A stretch of DNA of 64,000 nucleotides, taken from contig NZ_JAMQKC010000003.1 of NCBI RefSeq assembly GCF_028416595.1, positions 248,001 to 312,000 of the forward strand. Direction: 5' to 3'. Below the pieces are notes generated by a model. It saw nothing but the letters and a program-made list of their open reading frames with translations, searched no databases and had not been told where the DNA came from. A program made the translations under genes and the position numbers. Positions 53,013 to 62,078 of the stretch are shown here, piece after piece. Source of the DNA: Aquibacillus salsiterrae. Lineage in GTDB: Bacteria > Bacillota > Bacilli > Bacillales > Amphibacillaceae. Each line of letters begins with the position of its first letter. The first letter of the stretch is position 1.

Positions 53013-53041
53013 ATCGATTTAACTATTATATAAGTGCCTTA

Positions 53042-53521
53042 TTAACCTTTTTCGTCCTTTTCCACCCACTGCAAAAGTTTCCCCATTTCTTGCCACGCTT
53101 GCTGGTATCGCTTAAGCTGTTCCCTCAATTCATTATTTTCATCTGCTAACAACTCTACTTTATCTGCTGTTGTTAAGCTTTCCTTATTATTGACAGAATA
53201 GTTCACTTTCATTTTTTCTAGTAATGATATGGCAGCATCTAATGCCCCTTCATCATTTCTTTCTTCTAAATGTAGTAGGTTAGCATATGATTCTGTTTGT
53301 TTCTTTCTATCTTTTTTTGCTAATTCTACAGCTTGCTGGTATTGTTTTCTAATAGTAGCATTCCATCTAAAACCACAAGCTGCTGGTGTTCTAGATAATC
53401 TTTTACCAACTTCTCTAAATGCTTCTAGTTGGGTTTTACCCTCTCTTATATACCTTAATACAGTCTCTGCTAAGAGCACATCTTCATCTTGACTCCAAGC
53501 ATCTTGTCTAGAATTTGTCAT
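53042..53521 (-). CDS. gerR: RsfA/GerR-type sporulation transcription factor
   Basis: 159-residue protein with an N-terminal Myb/SANT-like domain (residues about 5-60, [25 protein letters not shown], then [18 protein letters not shown]) and a C-terminal coiled coil (about 115-155, [19 protein letters not shown]). Family members RsfA (forespore) and YlbO/GerR (mother cell) tune sporulation regulons. Its position between rpmF and panE matches ylbO/gerR, so I use that symbol on synteny. It is about 35 residues shorter than I recall for B. subtilis GerR. A SigE-like promoter lies upstream. Confidence 0.82.
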   Translation of the reverse strand: MTNSRQDAWSQDEDVLLAETVLRYIREGKTQLEAFREVGKRLSRTPAACGFRWNATIRKQYQQAVELAKKDRKKQTESYANLLHLEERNDEGALDAAISLLEKMKVNYSVNNKESLTTADKVELLADENNELREQLKRYQQAWQEMGKLLQWVEKDEKG

Positions 53522-53556
53522 TACAGCCCTCCTCTTTATAGTGTGTGTTTGCTATC

Positions 53557-53585
53557 AATGTATGCACAAACTAGGGGTGATAGAC
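53557..53585 (-). promoter_or_regulatory. candidate SigE promoter of the gerR-like gene
   Basis: Minus-strand CATACATT (53557-53564) matches the SigE -10 pattern CATACAnT; 14 bases upstream lies GTCTATC (53579-53585), a partial match to the SigE -35. It is 36 bases ahead of the ATG and its AGGAGGG site. Agreement with the known SigE control of gerR supports it. Confidence 0.6.
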
Positions 53586-53732
53586 TATTTTCTTACTATT
53601 TTGAGGAAGAATAATGCGCTTTTTTTGATTAATAGAGTTTCTAGACAAAGAAAATCAAGCCAAGCTCACCAAAAAACGTGGGCAAAAATCCAAGGAAGAG
53701 AGAAGCGTAGCCATGGTTGTTTCTTATCTTTT

Positions 53733-53790
53733 AAGAAAAGCGCAGGGCACCCGGAGCTAGACAGCTCTTGGATCTTTTTATACTTTCTTA
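53733..53790 (+). repeat. dispersed repeat, compact copy
   Basis: AAGAAAAGCGCAGGGCACC, GGAGCTAGACAGCTC, TTGGATCTTTTTATAC, TTTCTTA: all terminal and hairpin elements are present. It lies in the 332-base rpmF-gerR gap between the rpmF terminator and the gerR promoter; nothing else is seen there. Confidence 0.85.
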
Positions 53791-53803
53791 TCCTAAAAAA
53801 TAA

Positions 53804-53832
53804 AAAAAATGACTCTTTATGAGTCATTTTTT
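53804..53832. terminator. terminator of yceD-rpmF
   Basis: AAAAAATGACTC/GAGTCATTTTTT is a perfect 12-bp stem with a 5-base loop and T runs in both directions, about 20 bases after the rpmF stop. Confidence 0.9.
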
Positions 53833-53853
53833 CAGCTTGCTGATAAACTTGTT

Positions 53854-54027
53854 TTATTGTTCAACCACTTGTTTGCCATCATAATGTCCACATGATTTAC
53901 AAACATGGTGTGGCTTAGTGTATTCACCACAGTTCGAACATTCAATCATACCAGGTACATGCAGCTTTTTATGTGTACGACGTTGGTTTTTAACTTTTTT
54001 CGAAGTTCTTTGCTTAGGTACTGCCAT
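53854..54027 (-). CDS. rpmF: 50S ribosomal protein L32
   Basis: 57-residue ribosomal protein bL32. It begins [19 protein letters not shown] and carries two Cys-x-x-Cys pairs at C30/C33 and C43/C46 (CSNC and CKSC), so it is the zinc-binding form rather than the cysteine-free paralogue. ATG 54025-54027 has AAGGAGGTGTAAGGC upstream. It lies about 70 bases downstream of yceD in the widely conserved yceD-rpmF unit. Confidence 0.98.
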   Translation of the reverse strand: MAVPKQRTSKKVKNQRRTHKKLHVPGMIECSNCGEYTKPHHVCKSCGHYDGKQVVEQ

Positions 54028-54099
54028 GCCTTACACCTCCTTCAATAAAGAAACAACATCCCCTAAATCTACAAAGGAAGATGGTTTCACTATCTTACT

Positions 54100-54630
54100 T
54101 TAACGATTTTCTGGTTCATCGTCATCTTTTAATAATGATTGCAGTTTCTGTAGGCGTGGGTCAATTTTATTCTCTGTTTTCTTTTCTGAAGATAGTTCCC
54201 AGCCTTCCCCTTCAGTCAACGCGTTTTCCTGAGCTTTCTTGTCATCAGAAAATACTCGAAAAGGAACCTCCAATAAAACATTTTCCTTTATATATGGGTC
54301 TAAGTCAAGCATTTCTCCATGAACTGGATGAATTTCTGATTCATCCCCTTCACTATAATAAGATGACACAGAAAAAACTTCCACAGCATTAATGTGGAAC
54401 GGATATGTTACATCGACGAGTGTTCTTGCACAAGGTAAAATCATTGTACCGTCAACGGAAAATGAAAAAGTAATTTCATTTCCTTGCATGGTTGCAAAAC
54501 CTTTTACATGGACTGGATCAATTTTCCGAATATCATTGTTCATCTGGACTACATCAGATATATCTACATCTTCTTCAAAATGTAAAGGCTCTGAACCAGT
54601 AATTTTTAGTTTTTGAACTGAAAATTTCAT
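54100..54630 (-). CDS. YceD/DUF177 family protein (YlbN)
   Basis: 176-residue DUF177 protein. Members are co-conserved with rpmF, and plant and bacterial relatives are needed for 23S rRNA accumulation. The N-terminal MKFSVQKLKITGSEPLHFEED, central GNEITFSFSVDGTMILPCARTLVDV and C-terminal DPRLQKLQSLLKDD blocks match the family. The second of two overlapping ATGs (54628-54630) follows GAGGTGGTATGA. A strong promoter is directly upstream. Confidence 0.92.
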   Translation of the reverse strand: MKFSVQKLKITGSEPLHFEEDVDISDVVQMNNDIRKIDPVHVKGFATMQGNEITFSFSVDGTMILPCARTLVDVTYPFHINAVEVFSVSSYYSEGDESEIHPVHGEMLDLDPYIKENVLLEVPFRVFSDDKKAQENALTEGEGWELSSEKKTENKIDPRLQKLQSLLKDDDEPENR

Positions 54631-54657
54631 TCATACCACCTCAAGGCAACAAAGGTA

Positions 54658-54686
54658 ATTTTAAAAGGTATTTACTCATTTGTCAA
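54658..54686 (-). promoter_or_regulatory. SigA promoter of yceD-rpmF
   Basis: Minus-strand perfect TTGACA (54681-54686), 17-base spacer, TAAAAT (54658-54663). The transcription start would be about 20 bases ahead of the yceD ATG. Confidence 0.92.
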
Positions 54687-54833
54687 TATTTTTTCTTTAC
54701 ACGTTTTAAGTTTAACCAAAACTGGTCATTTTAATGGGTATATTTTTTTATCATAACACGTTTAGCTTCCTAACTCAAACTAGTCTAAAATCAAATGTAA
54801 AGTTAGAAATCCATGAACTTTCAGATTTAGCTA

Positions 54834-54842
54834 TGGTAAAAT
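54834..54842 (+). promoter_or_regulatory. extended -10 promoter of tmcAL
   Basis: TGGTAAAAT, an extended -10 (TGnTAAAAT), lies 28 bases upstream of the TTG start. The -35 is poor. Confidence 0.5.
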
Positions 54843-54869
54843 AAACAGTAACTAATAGGAGGTGGTCTA

Positions 54870-56087
54870 TTGCATGCTTGCGGTTTAATTGTAGAGTACA
54901 ATCCATTCCATAATGGCCATAAATATCATTTAGATACAGCAAAAAAAGTAACAAAGGCGGACTGTATCATTGCAGTTATGAGTGGGAATTTCTTACAACG
55001 TGGAGAACCAGCTATCATCGATAAGTTTCATCGCACAAAAATGGCGATTAAACAAGGGGCAGACATAGTAGTTGAACTTCCCTTCGTCTATACAGTTCAA
55101 AATAGTGATTTATTTGCTCGTGGAGCGATCCTAACCCTTGGCACACTCGGGGTTTCTTCGATATGTTTTGGAAGTGAAAATGGTAATATCAAATCATTTA
55201 CTGATGCCTATGAAACATTCCAAGACAATGATGAATTATTCCGAGTAACTTTAAAAAAAGAACTAGCAAACGGACTAGCATTCCCAGAAGCAAGTAAACG
55301 TGCATACCAAGCTATTGGCTTAACAACTGGGGGCCTGGACCTTTCCAAACCGAATAACATTTTAGGCTTTAGCTATATCAAAAATATAGCACAACTTTCT
55401 CCAACAATTCTACCAGTGACCATTCAAAGAATAAAAAACGATTATCACGAGACTTCTATTAGGAATGATATTGCTAGTGCGACAAGTATAAGAAAAGAAA
55501 TATTTTCACATCATTCATTAACGAGCAAAGCATTAACTGCCTTACCACAGACATCCGAGGCAGAACTTAACTCCTATAAAGAGAAATCTAGTTATTGGCA
55601 TGAATGGGAAGACTATTTTCCTTATCTCCATTACCGGGTTCTCACGATGGGGATAGAGGAACTGAAGCAAATTCACGGAGTCGATGAAGGAATCGAATAT
55701 CGAATTCTAGCTACCGCCAACGATGCAACTAGCTTCAGCGATTGGATGGGCCGGTTGAAGTCAAAGCGTTATACGTGGACAAGGTTGCAACGAATGTTCG
55801 TACATATCCTAACGAATACAAAGAAAGCGGAAGTAAGCTCAATCATACAACAACCTAGCTTACCTTATATTCGATTACTTGGAATGACCAAAACCGGGCA
55901 ATCCTACTTAAATAAGCAGAAAAAAGAAATGGCAGTACCTATTATTAGTGGTATGAAAAAAAGTAATAATCCGTTTTATTCGATCGAAAGAAGAGCAACG
56001 AATGCTTATTATAGTATCCTTCCCCCACAGAGTCGACTTAGCTTTGTACACCAAGAAGTAACTCCCCCGTTCATTCATTTTAAGTAA
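54870..56087 (+). CDS. tmcAL: tRNA(Met) elongator acetate ligase TmcAL (YlbM)
   Basis: 405-residue enzyme making N4-acetylcytidine at the wobble position of elongator tRNA-Met from acetate and ATP. The nucleotidyltransferase motif GLIVEYNPFHNGHKYHL is at the N-terminus, with VMSGNFLQRGEPAIIDKFHRTKMA and ICFGSENGNI following. The start codon is TTG at 54870, with AGGAGGTGGTCTA upstream; no better ATG exists. Plus strand, divergent from yceD and convergent with ylbL. Confidence 0.95.
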   Translation: MHACGLIVEYNPFHNGHKYHLDTAKKVTKADCIIAVMSGNFLQRGEPAIIDKFHRTKMAIKQGADIVVELPFVYTVQNSDLFARGAILTLGTLGVSSICFGSENGNIKSFTDAYETFQDNDELFRVTLKKELANGLAFPEASKRAYQAIGLTTGGLDLSKPNNILGFSYIKNIAQLSPTILPVTIQRIKNDYHETSIRNDIASATSIRKEIFSHHSLTSKALTALPQTSEAELNSYKEKSSYWHEWEDYFPYLHYRVLTMGIEELKQIHGVDEGIEYRILATANDATSFSDWMGRLKSKRYTWTRLQRMFVHILTNTKKAEVSSIIQQPSLPYIRLLGMTKTGQSYLNKQKKEMAVPIISGMKKSNNPFYSIERRATNAYYSILPPQSRLSFVHQEVTPPFIHFK

Positions 56088-56098
56088 TTTTCCAGAAC

Positions 56099-56150
56099 AA
56101 AAGCGCAAGAGCCTTGCTAGACTGCTTTTGGATTTTTTTATACTTTTGTA
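56099..56150 (+). repeat. dispersed repeat, short copy
   Basis: AAAAAGCGCAAGAGCCTTGC, TAGACTGCTTTTGGATTTTT, TTATACTTTTGT. It follows the tmcAL stop by 11 bases; the internal hairpin is eroded. Confidence 0.65.
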
Positions 56151-56156
56151 TCTGTT

Positions 56157-56196
56157 AAAAAGGCAGGAGCCTTATCAAACAGCTCCTGCCTTTTTC
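56157..56196. terminator. bidirectional terminator between tmcAL and ylbL
   Basis: AAAAGGCAGGAGC and GCTCCTGCCTTTT form a perfect 13-bp stem with an 11-base loop, T-flanked on both strands, between two converging genes. Confidence 0.93.
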
Positions 56197-56239
56197 TTTA
56201 TGACCTTGTTGTTACTGTAGCCAAACAATCTCCAATCTT

Positions 56240-57265
56240 TTACTGTTTAGGCTCCAATTGCTGTAAATAGTTAAGAGCATCCTCAAACGTATCTACTGGC
56301 ACTATTTTCATTTTCGTTCCAATTTCCTCTGCCGTTTTCAAAGCAATTTGATAGTTAGAATTCTCTGCTCCTTTTTCGTTGGGTGCAAAGAAGATATCGC
56401 AGCCTTCTTTATCTGCAGCAATAACTTTCTTATCAATTCCACCTATTCGTCCAACTTCACCTTCGTAACTTATTTCTCCAGTACCAGCAATTTGGTAGCC
56501 TTTTGTCAAGTCTTCTTTAGTCAACTGGTCATATATTTCCAAAGAAAACATCAGTCCCGCACTCGGCCCACCGATATCGCCACTAGAAAATTCAAGTGGC
56601 GGGTCAACTTTGACTTCTCGATTTGTAACCAGTTGAATTCCTATACCAATTTTTTCTTCAGACCCTGGAAACGTATCTAATTTCAACGTCTTTTCTAATT
56701 GTTTCTCATCTCGTTCTATCGTTAATTTGACCGTATCACCAGGTGATTTGGACATAACATAATCAATTAGACTATCTGTTTGTTCAATTTCAACATCATC
56801 AACTTTCACAATTTTATCACCAGATTTTAAAACCCCATCGGCAGGCATATCTTCAATGACGGCAACCACATATACACCCTTGTAAGAGATAGTAATATCT
56901 TTACCTGCAGCCTGATAGGCAACTACTGTTGATGCCTGTTGAGAACTTTCCATCATTTGAAGTTGTGCCTGAAAATAAGCCTCTTTACTTATTCCCTCTG
57001 GAAATACATTCTCCACCGGTTCTATATCCCGATGCGGAAAAATAGAGGCAAGAACATATTCAATCGGTGTTGCCTGCCCTCCCCTTACTGTAACCAAATG
57101 CATGTCGCCTTCACTACTATATCCATCTTGAACCTCAACAACAGGATTTAGCGGATCAGCTGTTCCAGGTTTGTATATGTAGTATGGTAGCCGATAACCA
57201 AATAAAAATAATATAATTATCATAGTTATGATTAAAAATAAAAAACTCCGACGATTAAACCTCAT
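56240..57265 (-). CDS. ylbL: PDZ-domain serine protease YlbL (SepM-like, Lon-type catalytic domain)
   Basis: 341-residue membrane-anchored protease. One N-terminal membrane helix (8-25), a PDZ domain (about 120-200, KGVYVVAVIEDMPADGVLKSGD) and a C-terminal S16 Lon-type domain with Ser235 in GGPSAGLMF and Lys279/280 in GRIGGIDKKVIAAD, the expected Ser-Lys dyad. Homologues process competence peptide (SepM) or act in the SOS-related removal of a division inhibitor in B. subtilis. Overlaps ylbK (ATGA). Confidence 0.93.
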   Translation of the reverse strand: MRFNRRSFLFLIITMIIILFLFGYRLPYYIYKPGTADPLNPVVEVQDGYSSEGDMHLVTVRGGQATPIEYVLASIFPHRDIEPVENVFPEGISKEAYFQAQLQMMESSQQASTVVAYQAAGKDITISYKGVYVVAVIEDMPADGVLKSGDKIVKVDDVEIEQTDSLIDYVMSKSPGDTVKLTIERDEKQLEKTLKLDTFPGSEEKIGIGIQLVTNREVKVDPPLEFSSGDIGGPSAGLMFSLEIYDQLTKEDLTKGYQIAGTGEISYEGEVGRIGGIDKKVIAADKEGCDIFFAPNEKGAENSNYQIALKTAEEIGTKMKIVPVDTFEDALNYLQQLEPKQ

Positions 57266-58050
57266 CCCTTATGCCCCTTCCAATTCTCTATGCACTGGAG
57301 TATATCATTCACTTTTTCTTCTGCTTCCTTTTCGCCCGCTTTGATAATTTCTAAAATGTTAGTGTATGCTCGCGAGCTATATTTTGATACGTCTGGTGTA
57401 AGCATCACATCAGCATCGATTGTTATATTCCTTACCAATTCATCCTGCATGATGTCTATACTTTGAAGCATAACATCAAAAATCGATTGGATCTCGGTAC
57501 TTTCAGAAAAGCGGGAACAATCAACGGCAATCACGATATCTGCCCCCATTTCCTTAACTACAGAAACAGGAACACGGTCAATGACACCACCGTCAATATA
57601 TAATTCATTGTCCAATTCCTTAGGGATGAAAATTCCAGGAATTGAAATACTTGCTCTCACAGCTTCTGCAGCGATCCCTTGATAAAACACCTTTTTTTTA
57701 CCTGTATACAAATTTGTAGCAACAATCCCAATCGGAATAGGAAAATCTTCAATATTTTTGTTATAAGTAAATAATTGAATATATTCTTCGATCCTTTTCC
57801 CCTGGATAAAACCCATTTTAGGTACAGTAAAATCCAAAAAGAATTTTCTTTTAAATGTTTTTGCTAATTGATATAAGTGATCAACTTCTTGTCCCGCACA
57901 ATAGAAGGACCCAATTAGTGCACCCATACTACTGCCTGCAACATAATCAATGTTAATTCCATTGTCTAAAAGCACTTTCAATACTCCTATATGTGCAAAT
58001 CCTTTTGCACCGCCAGACCCTAATGCTAAGCCTATTTTTGGATTATTCAC
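57262..58050 (-). CDS. ylbK: patatin-like phospholipase YlbK (RssA family)
   Basis: 262-residue patatin-fold hydrolase with a Ser-Asp dyad: oxyanion loop GLALGSGGAKGFAHIG at 7-22, nucleophile Ser41 in AGSSMGA, and Asp153 in YIDGGVIDRVP. Likely an esterase or lysophospholipase; substrate unknown. The start codon is GTG (58048-58050) with AAGGAGAGTATAAG upstream. Co-transcribed with ylbL. Confidence 0.92.
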   Translation of the reverse strand: MNNPKIGLALGSGGAKGFAHIGVLKVLLDNGINIDYVAGSSMGALIGSFYCAGQEVDHLYQLAKTFKRKFFLDFTVPKMGFIQGKRIEEYIQLFTYNKNIEDFPIPIGIVATNLYTGKKKVFYQGIAAEAVRASISIPGIFIPKELDNELYIDGGVIDRVPVSVVKEMGADIVIAVDCSRFSESTEIQSIFDVMLQSIDIMQDELVRNITIDADVMLTPDVSKYSSRAYTNILEIIKAGEKEAEEKVNDILQCIENWKGHKG

Positions 58051-58253
58051 CTTATACTCTCCTTAAAAAAATCAAGCTGTTTTTTATCATAATATGGCAT
58101 AAAAAAAGCATCTATGAGCGTATATTGTATAGAATTGCTTGTACGAAAAGGATAGGCCTATTCTACTATTACTAAAAAAATAAGTACAGAAATGTGAAGT
58201 CAAAATAGCTAATTAAGACTTACTATCGGTTTTACATTAGGGAGGCCAAGAAG

Positions 58254-59471
58254 TTGAAATCTAAAATCAAGTCAATCTTATTAGCAGGAGTAGCGTTATT
58301 TATAGCTATGGCCTTAATTAACTACCCAAAGGAAGCATTAAATGCAAGTATTCGTGGAATCGATATGTGGTGGGGAACAGTTTTTCCTTCTCTGCTACCT
58401 TTTTTTATTACAGCAGAATTACTAATCGGTTTTGGTGTGGTCAGATTTATCGGTGTGCTATTTGAACCTATTATGCGTCCATTATTTAACGTGCCAGGTG
58501 TTGGAAGTTTTGTTTGGGCAATGGGAATGGCAAGTGGATATCCGTCGGGTGCAAAACTAACGACTAGACTTAGACAAGAACAGCAATTAACAAAAATTGA
58601 AGCAGAACGATTAGTGTCTTTTACAAATGCATCCAACCCGTTATTCATAATAGCTGCAGTATCTGTAGGTTTTTTCCATAATGAGAAGCTAGGTATTTTA
58701 CTTGCTATCTGTCACTACTTAGGCAATGCTCTTGTTGGTGTATGCATGCGATTCTACGGAAAAAATCCTCCTGAAAGTTCGAAAAAAAAACCAAGTAAAT
58801 TATCCATCTTGAAAGCTTTTAAAGAACTTCACAAGACAAGAATTGAGGATAAACGTCCATTCGGGAAAATCTTAGGTGACGCTGTTGTTAATTCGGTCCA
58901 AACCTTACTTATGATTGGTGGATTTATTATCATGTTTTCCGTGTTCACCAAATTAATTCAGGAATTCGGCATAGCAGATATATTTGCTACAGGATTAGCT
59001 TATCTGCTTAATTTAATAGGACTTCCTTCTGAACTCGCGTTACCAATGTTTTCAGGATTATTTGAAATTACTTTAGGTGCACAATTGATTTCTGAATCTA
59101 GTGTCACCTCGTTACTACCACAAGTAGTTGTTCTAAGTTTTATCCTTGCGTTTAACGGGTTCTCCGTCCAAGCACAAGTTGCAAGCATTCTCGCTGAAAC
59201 TGACATTCGATTTGCACCTTATTTTTTCGCAAGAATATTACATGGGATATTCGCTAGTATTTTAGCAATTCTATTATTCAAACCACTTTATCTTAATAAA
59301 GAAGTGATGAATTGGCAGACTACTCCGGTCTTTAACCAGTTAACTAGTAACCAATGGACAGATTTTTACCAATGGTTCCAATCAATCGGACCAATCATTA
59401 CCCTATTTTCCATTGGAATTGCGATTGTTGTTTTATTTTTACGCTCGATAAACAGAGAGAATCTTTTTTAA
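58254..59471 (+). CDS. ylbJ: sporulation integral membrane protein YlbJ
   Basis: 405-residue polytopic protein with two nucleoside-recognition (Gate) domain halves and eight or more hydrophobic segments. Signature blocks: IDMWWGTVFPSLLPFFITAE near 37, GMASGYPSGAKLTTRLRQEQ near 93, FTNASNPLFIIAAVSVGFF near 125, and AFNGFSVQAQVASILAETDI near 300. B. subtilis ylbJ is a SigE-controlled gene needed for proper spores; transport substrate unknown. Start is TTG 58254 with GGGAGGCCAAGAAG upstream. The upstream gap has no clear SigE promoter. Confidence 0.93.
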   Translation: MKSKIKSILLAGVALFIAMALINYPKEALNASIRGIDMWWGTVFPSLLPFFITAELLIGFGVVRFIGVLFEPIMRPLFNVPGVGSFVWAMGMASGYPSGAKLTTRLRQEQQLTKIEAERLVSFTNASNPLFIIAAVSVGFFHNEKLGILLAICHYLGNALVGVCMRFYGKNPPESSKKKPSKLSILKAFKELHKTRIEDKRPFGKILGDAVVNSVQTLLMIGGFIIMFSVFTKLIQEFGIADIFATGLAYLLNLIGLPSELALPMFSGLFEITLGAQLISESSVTSLLPQVVVLSFILAFNGFSVQAQVASILAETDIRFAPYFFARILHGIFASILAILLFKPLYLNKEVMNWQTTPVFNQLTSNQWTDFYQWFQSIGPIITLFSIGIAIVVLFLRSINRENLF

Positions 59472-59476
59472 AAAGG

Positions 59477-59516
59477 AAACGAAAAGCTTAAAGGAACTTT
59501 CCTTAAAGCTTTTCGT

Positions 59517-59519
<3 letters not shown>
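59477..59519. terminator. bidirectional terminator between ylbJ and coaD
   Basis: AAACGAAAAGCTTAAAGGAA and its near-perfect complement TTCCTTAAAGCTTTTCGTTT form a 20-bp stem with a very short loop, flanked by A/T runs. It overlaps the coaD stop codon. Confidence 0.9.
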
Positions 59520-60565
<1,046 letters not shown>

Positions 60566-60672
60566 TATATCCACCTCTTCTTTTATCGTCGAATTTATCC
60601 TATCATACTTTTTTCCTGACAGGAATTTTTTTAAAACACATGTATAAAACAAACAATTTTGGCGATACTACT

Positions 60673-60735
60673 TTACTGTAGTAGCCAACTTGAATTGGTT
60701 ACTTCTGAAGACGGAGAAGACTTACGTTTCCCCAT
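60673..60735 (-). CDS. possible 20-residue small protein
   Basis: ATG (60733-60735) to TAA (60673-60675) encodes MGKRKSSPSSEVTNSSWLLQ. It follows GGAGG with 8-base spacing inside a long purine run, which is as good a ribosome-binding site as any in the window. No homologue is recognised and there is no codon-level proof of expression. The same frame stays open upstream to 60981 through hairpin and repeat DNA; I do not believe that longer reading. Confidence 0.3.
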   Translation of the reverse strand: MGKRKSSPSSEVTNSSWLLQ

Positions 60736-60767
60736 AAGTTCTTCCTCCGGTTTCTCCTCTCCCTTTG

Positions 60768-60799
60768 CCTTTTTGTTTTCTATTAAGAAAGCAAAAAGG
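60768..60799. other. long hairpin without T tract
   Basis: CCTTTTTGTTTTCT pairs with AGAAAGCAAAAAGG (one G-U) around a 4-base loop. It lies head-to-tail with the next hairpin and about 35 bases before the small ORF at 60733. Confidence 0.6.
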
Positions 60800-60834
60800 G
60801 CCTGCAGATTTTTATTAATCTGCAGGCTTTTTTT
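60800..60834 (+). terminator. strong hairpin-T terminator, best oriented for the plus strand
   Basis: GCCTGCAGATT/AATCTGCAGGC is an 11-bp perfect stem, 6-base loop, then seven T on the plus strand. On the minus strand the same stem is followed by CCCTTTTTGC, so it can also end ylbG transcripts, though less well. No plus-strand gene precedes it. Confidence 0.75.
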
Positions 60835-60837
60835 ATA

Positions 60838-60970
60838 AGAAAAGAAAGTTAAAAAACCCAAGCGTGGATAGCATCCAGTGACAGCCACGTCCAGCTTCAG
60901 CGCTTGCTTAAGCTCAAAGATAAAAATGAATAAAAAGATCCAAGAGCTGTCTAGCGCAGGGCGCCTAGGC
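60838..60970 (-). repeat. two degenerate copies of the dispersed repeat
   Basis: On the minus strand a left fragment (GGCGCC...GCGCTAGACAGCTC, TTGGATCTTTTTATTC; about 60920-60970) is followed by a second (AAGCGCTGAAGCTGGACG...GGGTTTTTTAACTTTC, 60838-60912). It occupies most of the 190 bases between ylbG and the hairpin pair; the 460-base ylbG-rsmD gap otherwise holds only the small ORF and the rsmD leader. Confidence 0.65.
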
Positions 60971-61025
60971 CACGGCGCCAATCCTCTACTTTATTAGAGA
61001 GTACCTCCCTAACTTAACTAACTTG

Positions 61026-61301
61026 TTAAATTCCCATTTTATAATCATATTGTTTAGCCTTATCCACCTTAGAATTTTCATATTCGGTCCGGATCATAGG
61101 CTTATAAGATAAATCAACTTTAGAAACAAATGGTAAACGATTTAGTTTCTCTTGTTTATCATCGATCTCTTCTTGGTGTACATATATAACTGCATAGCGT
61201 AATTCTTTGGAGACGTAGATTAAATGGCCATATCGTTTTATTTGTTTTACATTTTTCATATGTTGAAACCATACAATAAGACCTTGTCGTTTTGTTAGCA
61301 T
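61026..61301 (-). CDS. ylbG: UPF0298 family protein YlbG
   Basis: 91-residue DUF2129 (UPF0298) protein, length as in B. subtilis. It opens MLTKRQGLIVWFQHMKNVKQIKRYGH, then YVSKELRYAVIYV and the conserved RLPFVSKVDLSYKP. Function unknown; genetically adjacent to ylbF throughout Bacilli. Confidence 0.92.
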   Translation of the reverse strand: MLTKRQGLIVWFQHMKNVKQIKRYGHLIYVSKELRYAVIYVHQEEIDDKQEKLNRLPFVSKVDLSYKPMIRTEYENSKVDKAKQYDYKMGI

Positions 61302-61326
61302 AGCAAACCTCTCTTATATCTTGCCC

Positions 61327-61770
61327 CTAAGAAGCTCTACAACCGCAACCGCTACTGCCTGAGCCACAACTACAGCCACCGTCTTTTAAAAGAGCACCAT
61401 CCGTAGGAACTTTTATTTTATCACTAACGCTAAAAGCTAAAATTTGACTAATTTCATCAAGTAACTCTTGTAAATTACGTTCAGCAATCTTATAGTTAGC
61501 TACACTATCATTTATGTCCATTTCTCTTTTGGTTGCACGAATATCTTTCATGATTTGATTGTAATCTGGGTGATACCGTCCAAATCGCTGAACTTCTTCA
61601 TATTCCTCCTTTACCTTATTAAATCTGCTAATTAGCTGCTTGGCCTTTTCATCGTTTTCTAGCTGCGCTTTAGCGTTTATATAATCATCCATCATATCGG
61701 ATTTAAGTATAAACTGACTAATTTCATCTGACTTTTCAAGTAAGTCAACTATTTCTAATGTGGCAAACAA
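61327..61770 (-). CDS. ylbF: Y-complex RNA-processing regulator YlbF (RicF)
   Basis: 147-residue subunit of the YlbF-YmcA-YaaT (Ric) complex, which binds Fe-S clusters and steers RNase Y-dependent mRNA maturation, affecting competence, sporulation and biofilms. Helical core includes FNKVKEEYEEVQRFGRYHPDYNQI. The Cys-rich tail CSCGSGSSGCGC ends the protein. I choose the TTG at 61768-61770 as start: GGAGGTG lies six bases upstream and the product then begins like B. subtilis YlbF; the ATGs further upstream overlap that ribosome-binding site. Confidence 0.9.
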   Translation of the reverse strand: MFATLEIVDLLEKSDEISQFILKSDMMDDYINAKAQLENDEKAKQLISRFNKVKEEYEEVQRFGRYHPDYNQIMKDIRATKREMDINDSVANYKIAERNLQELLDEISQILAFSVSDKIKVPTDGALLKDGGCSCGSGSSGCGCRAS

Positions 61771-61830
61771 TTGATCCACCTCCATTTCTACTATCATACC
61801 AATAATTCACGATAAATAAAAGAGGCAGGA

Positions 61831-62064
61831 CTAATCTTTCATTGCTCCTGCCATCTGTATGATCATCGAAACCATTTGCATTTGACTTGAAAGCTTTTCA
61901 ATTCGTTGTGGTACCGTTTTGCCGTAGAAATACTTTGCTTCTTTTTCTATGTCATATATTCGACTTGGGTCTCTTGTTAACTCTCTATACCATTGTGGAT
62001 TCATCCGAACAAAATGTAATAAATCAGCTCTTTGTTGAAGATAGTAATATAAATCCGGTTGCAT
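61831..62064 (-). CDS. ylbE: YlbE-like protein
   Basis: 77-residue small helical protein; MQPDLYYYLQQRADLLHFVRMNPQWYRELTRDP (in parts) is the YlbE family core, followed by AKYFYGKTVPQRIEKLSSQMQ. Function unknown; conserved between ylbD and ylbF. Start supported by AGGAGGGATTTGTCTA. Confidence 0.9.
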   Translation of the reverse strand: MQPDLYYYLQQRADLLHFVRMNPQWYRELTRDPSRIYDIEKEAKYFYGKTVPQRIEKLSSQMQMVSMIIQMAGAMKD

Positions 62065-62078
62065 TAGACAAATCCCTC

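Noticed and set aside
53541-53822. 93-codon plus-strand ORF in the gerR-rpmF gap
   Set aside because: It crosses a dispersed-repeat copy and the rpmF terminator, has no ribosome-binding site and no recognisable similarity.
60673-60981. 102-codon minus-strand ORF across the ylbG-rsmD gap
   Set aside because: Its first two thirds read through repeat copies and a hairpin; only the last 20 codons have a ribosome-binding site.
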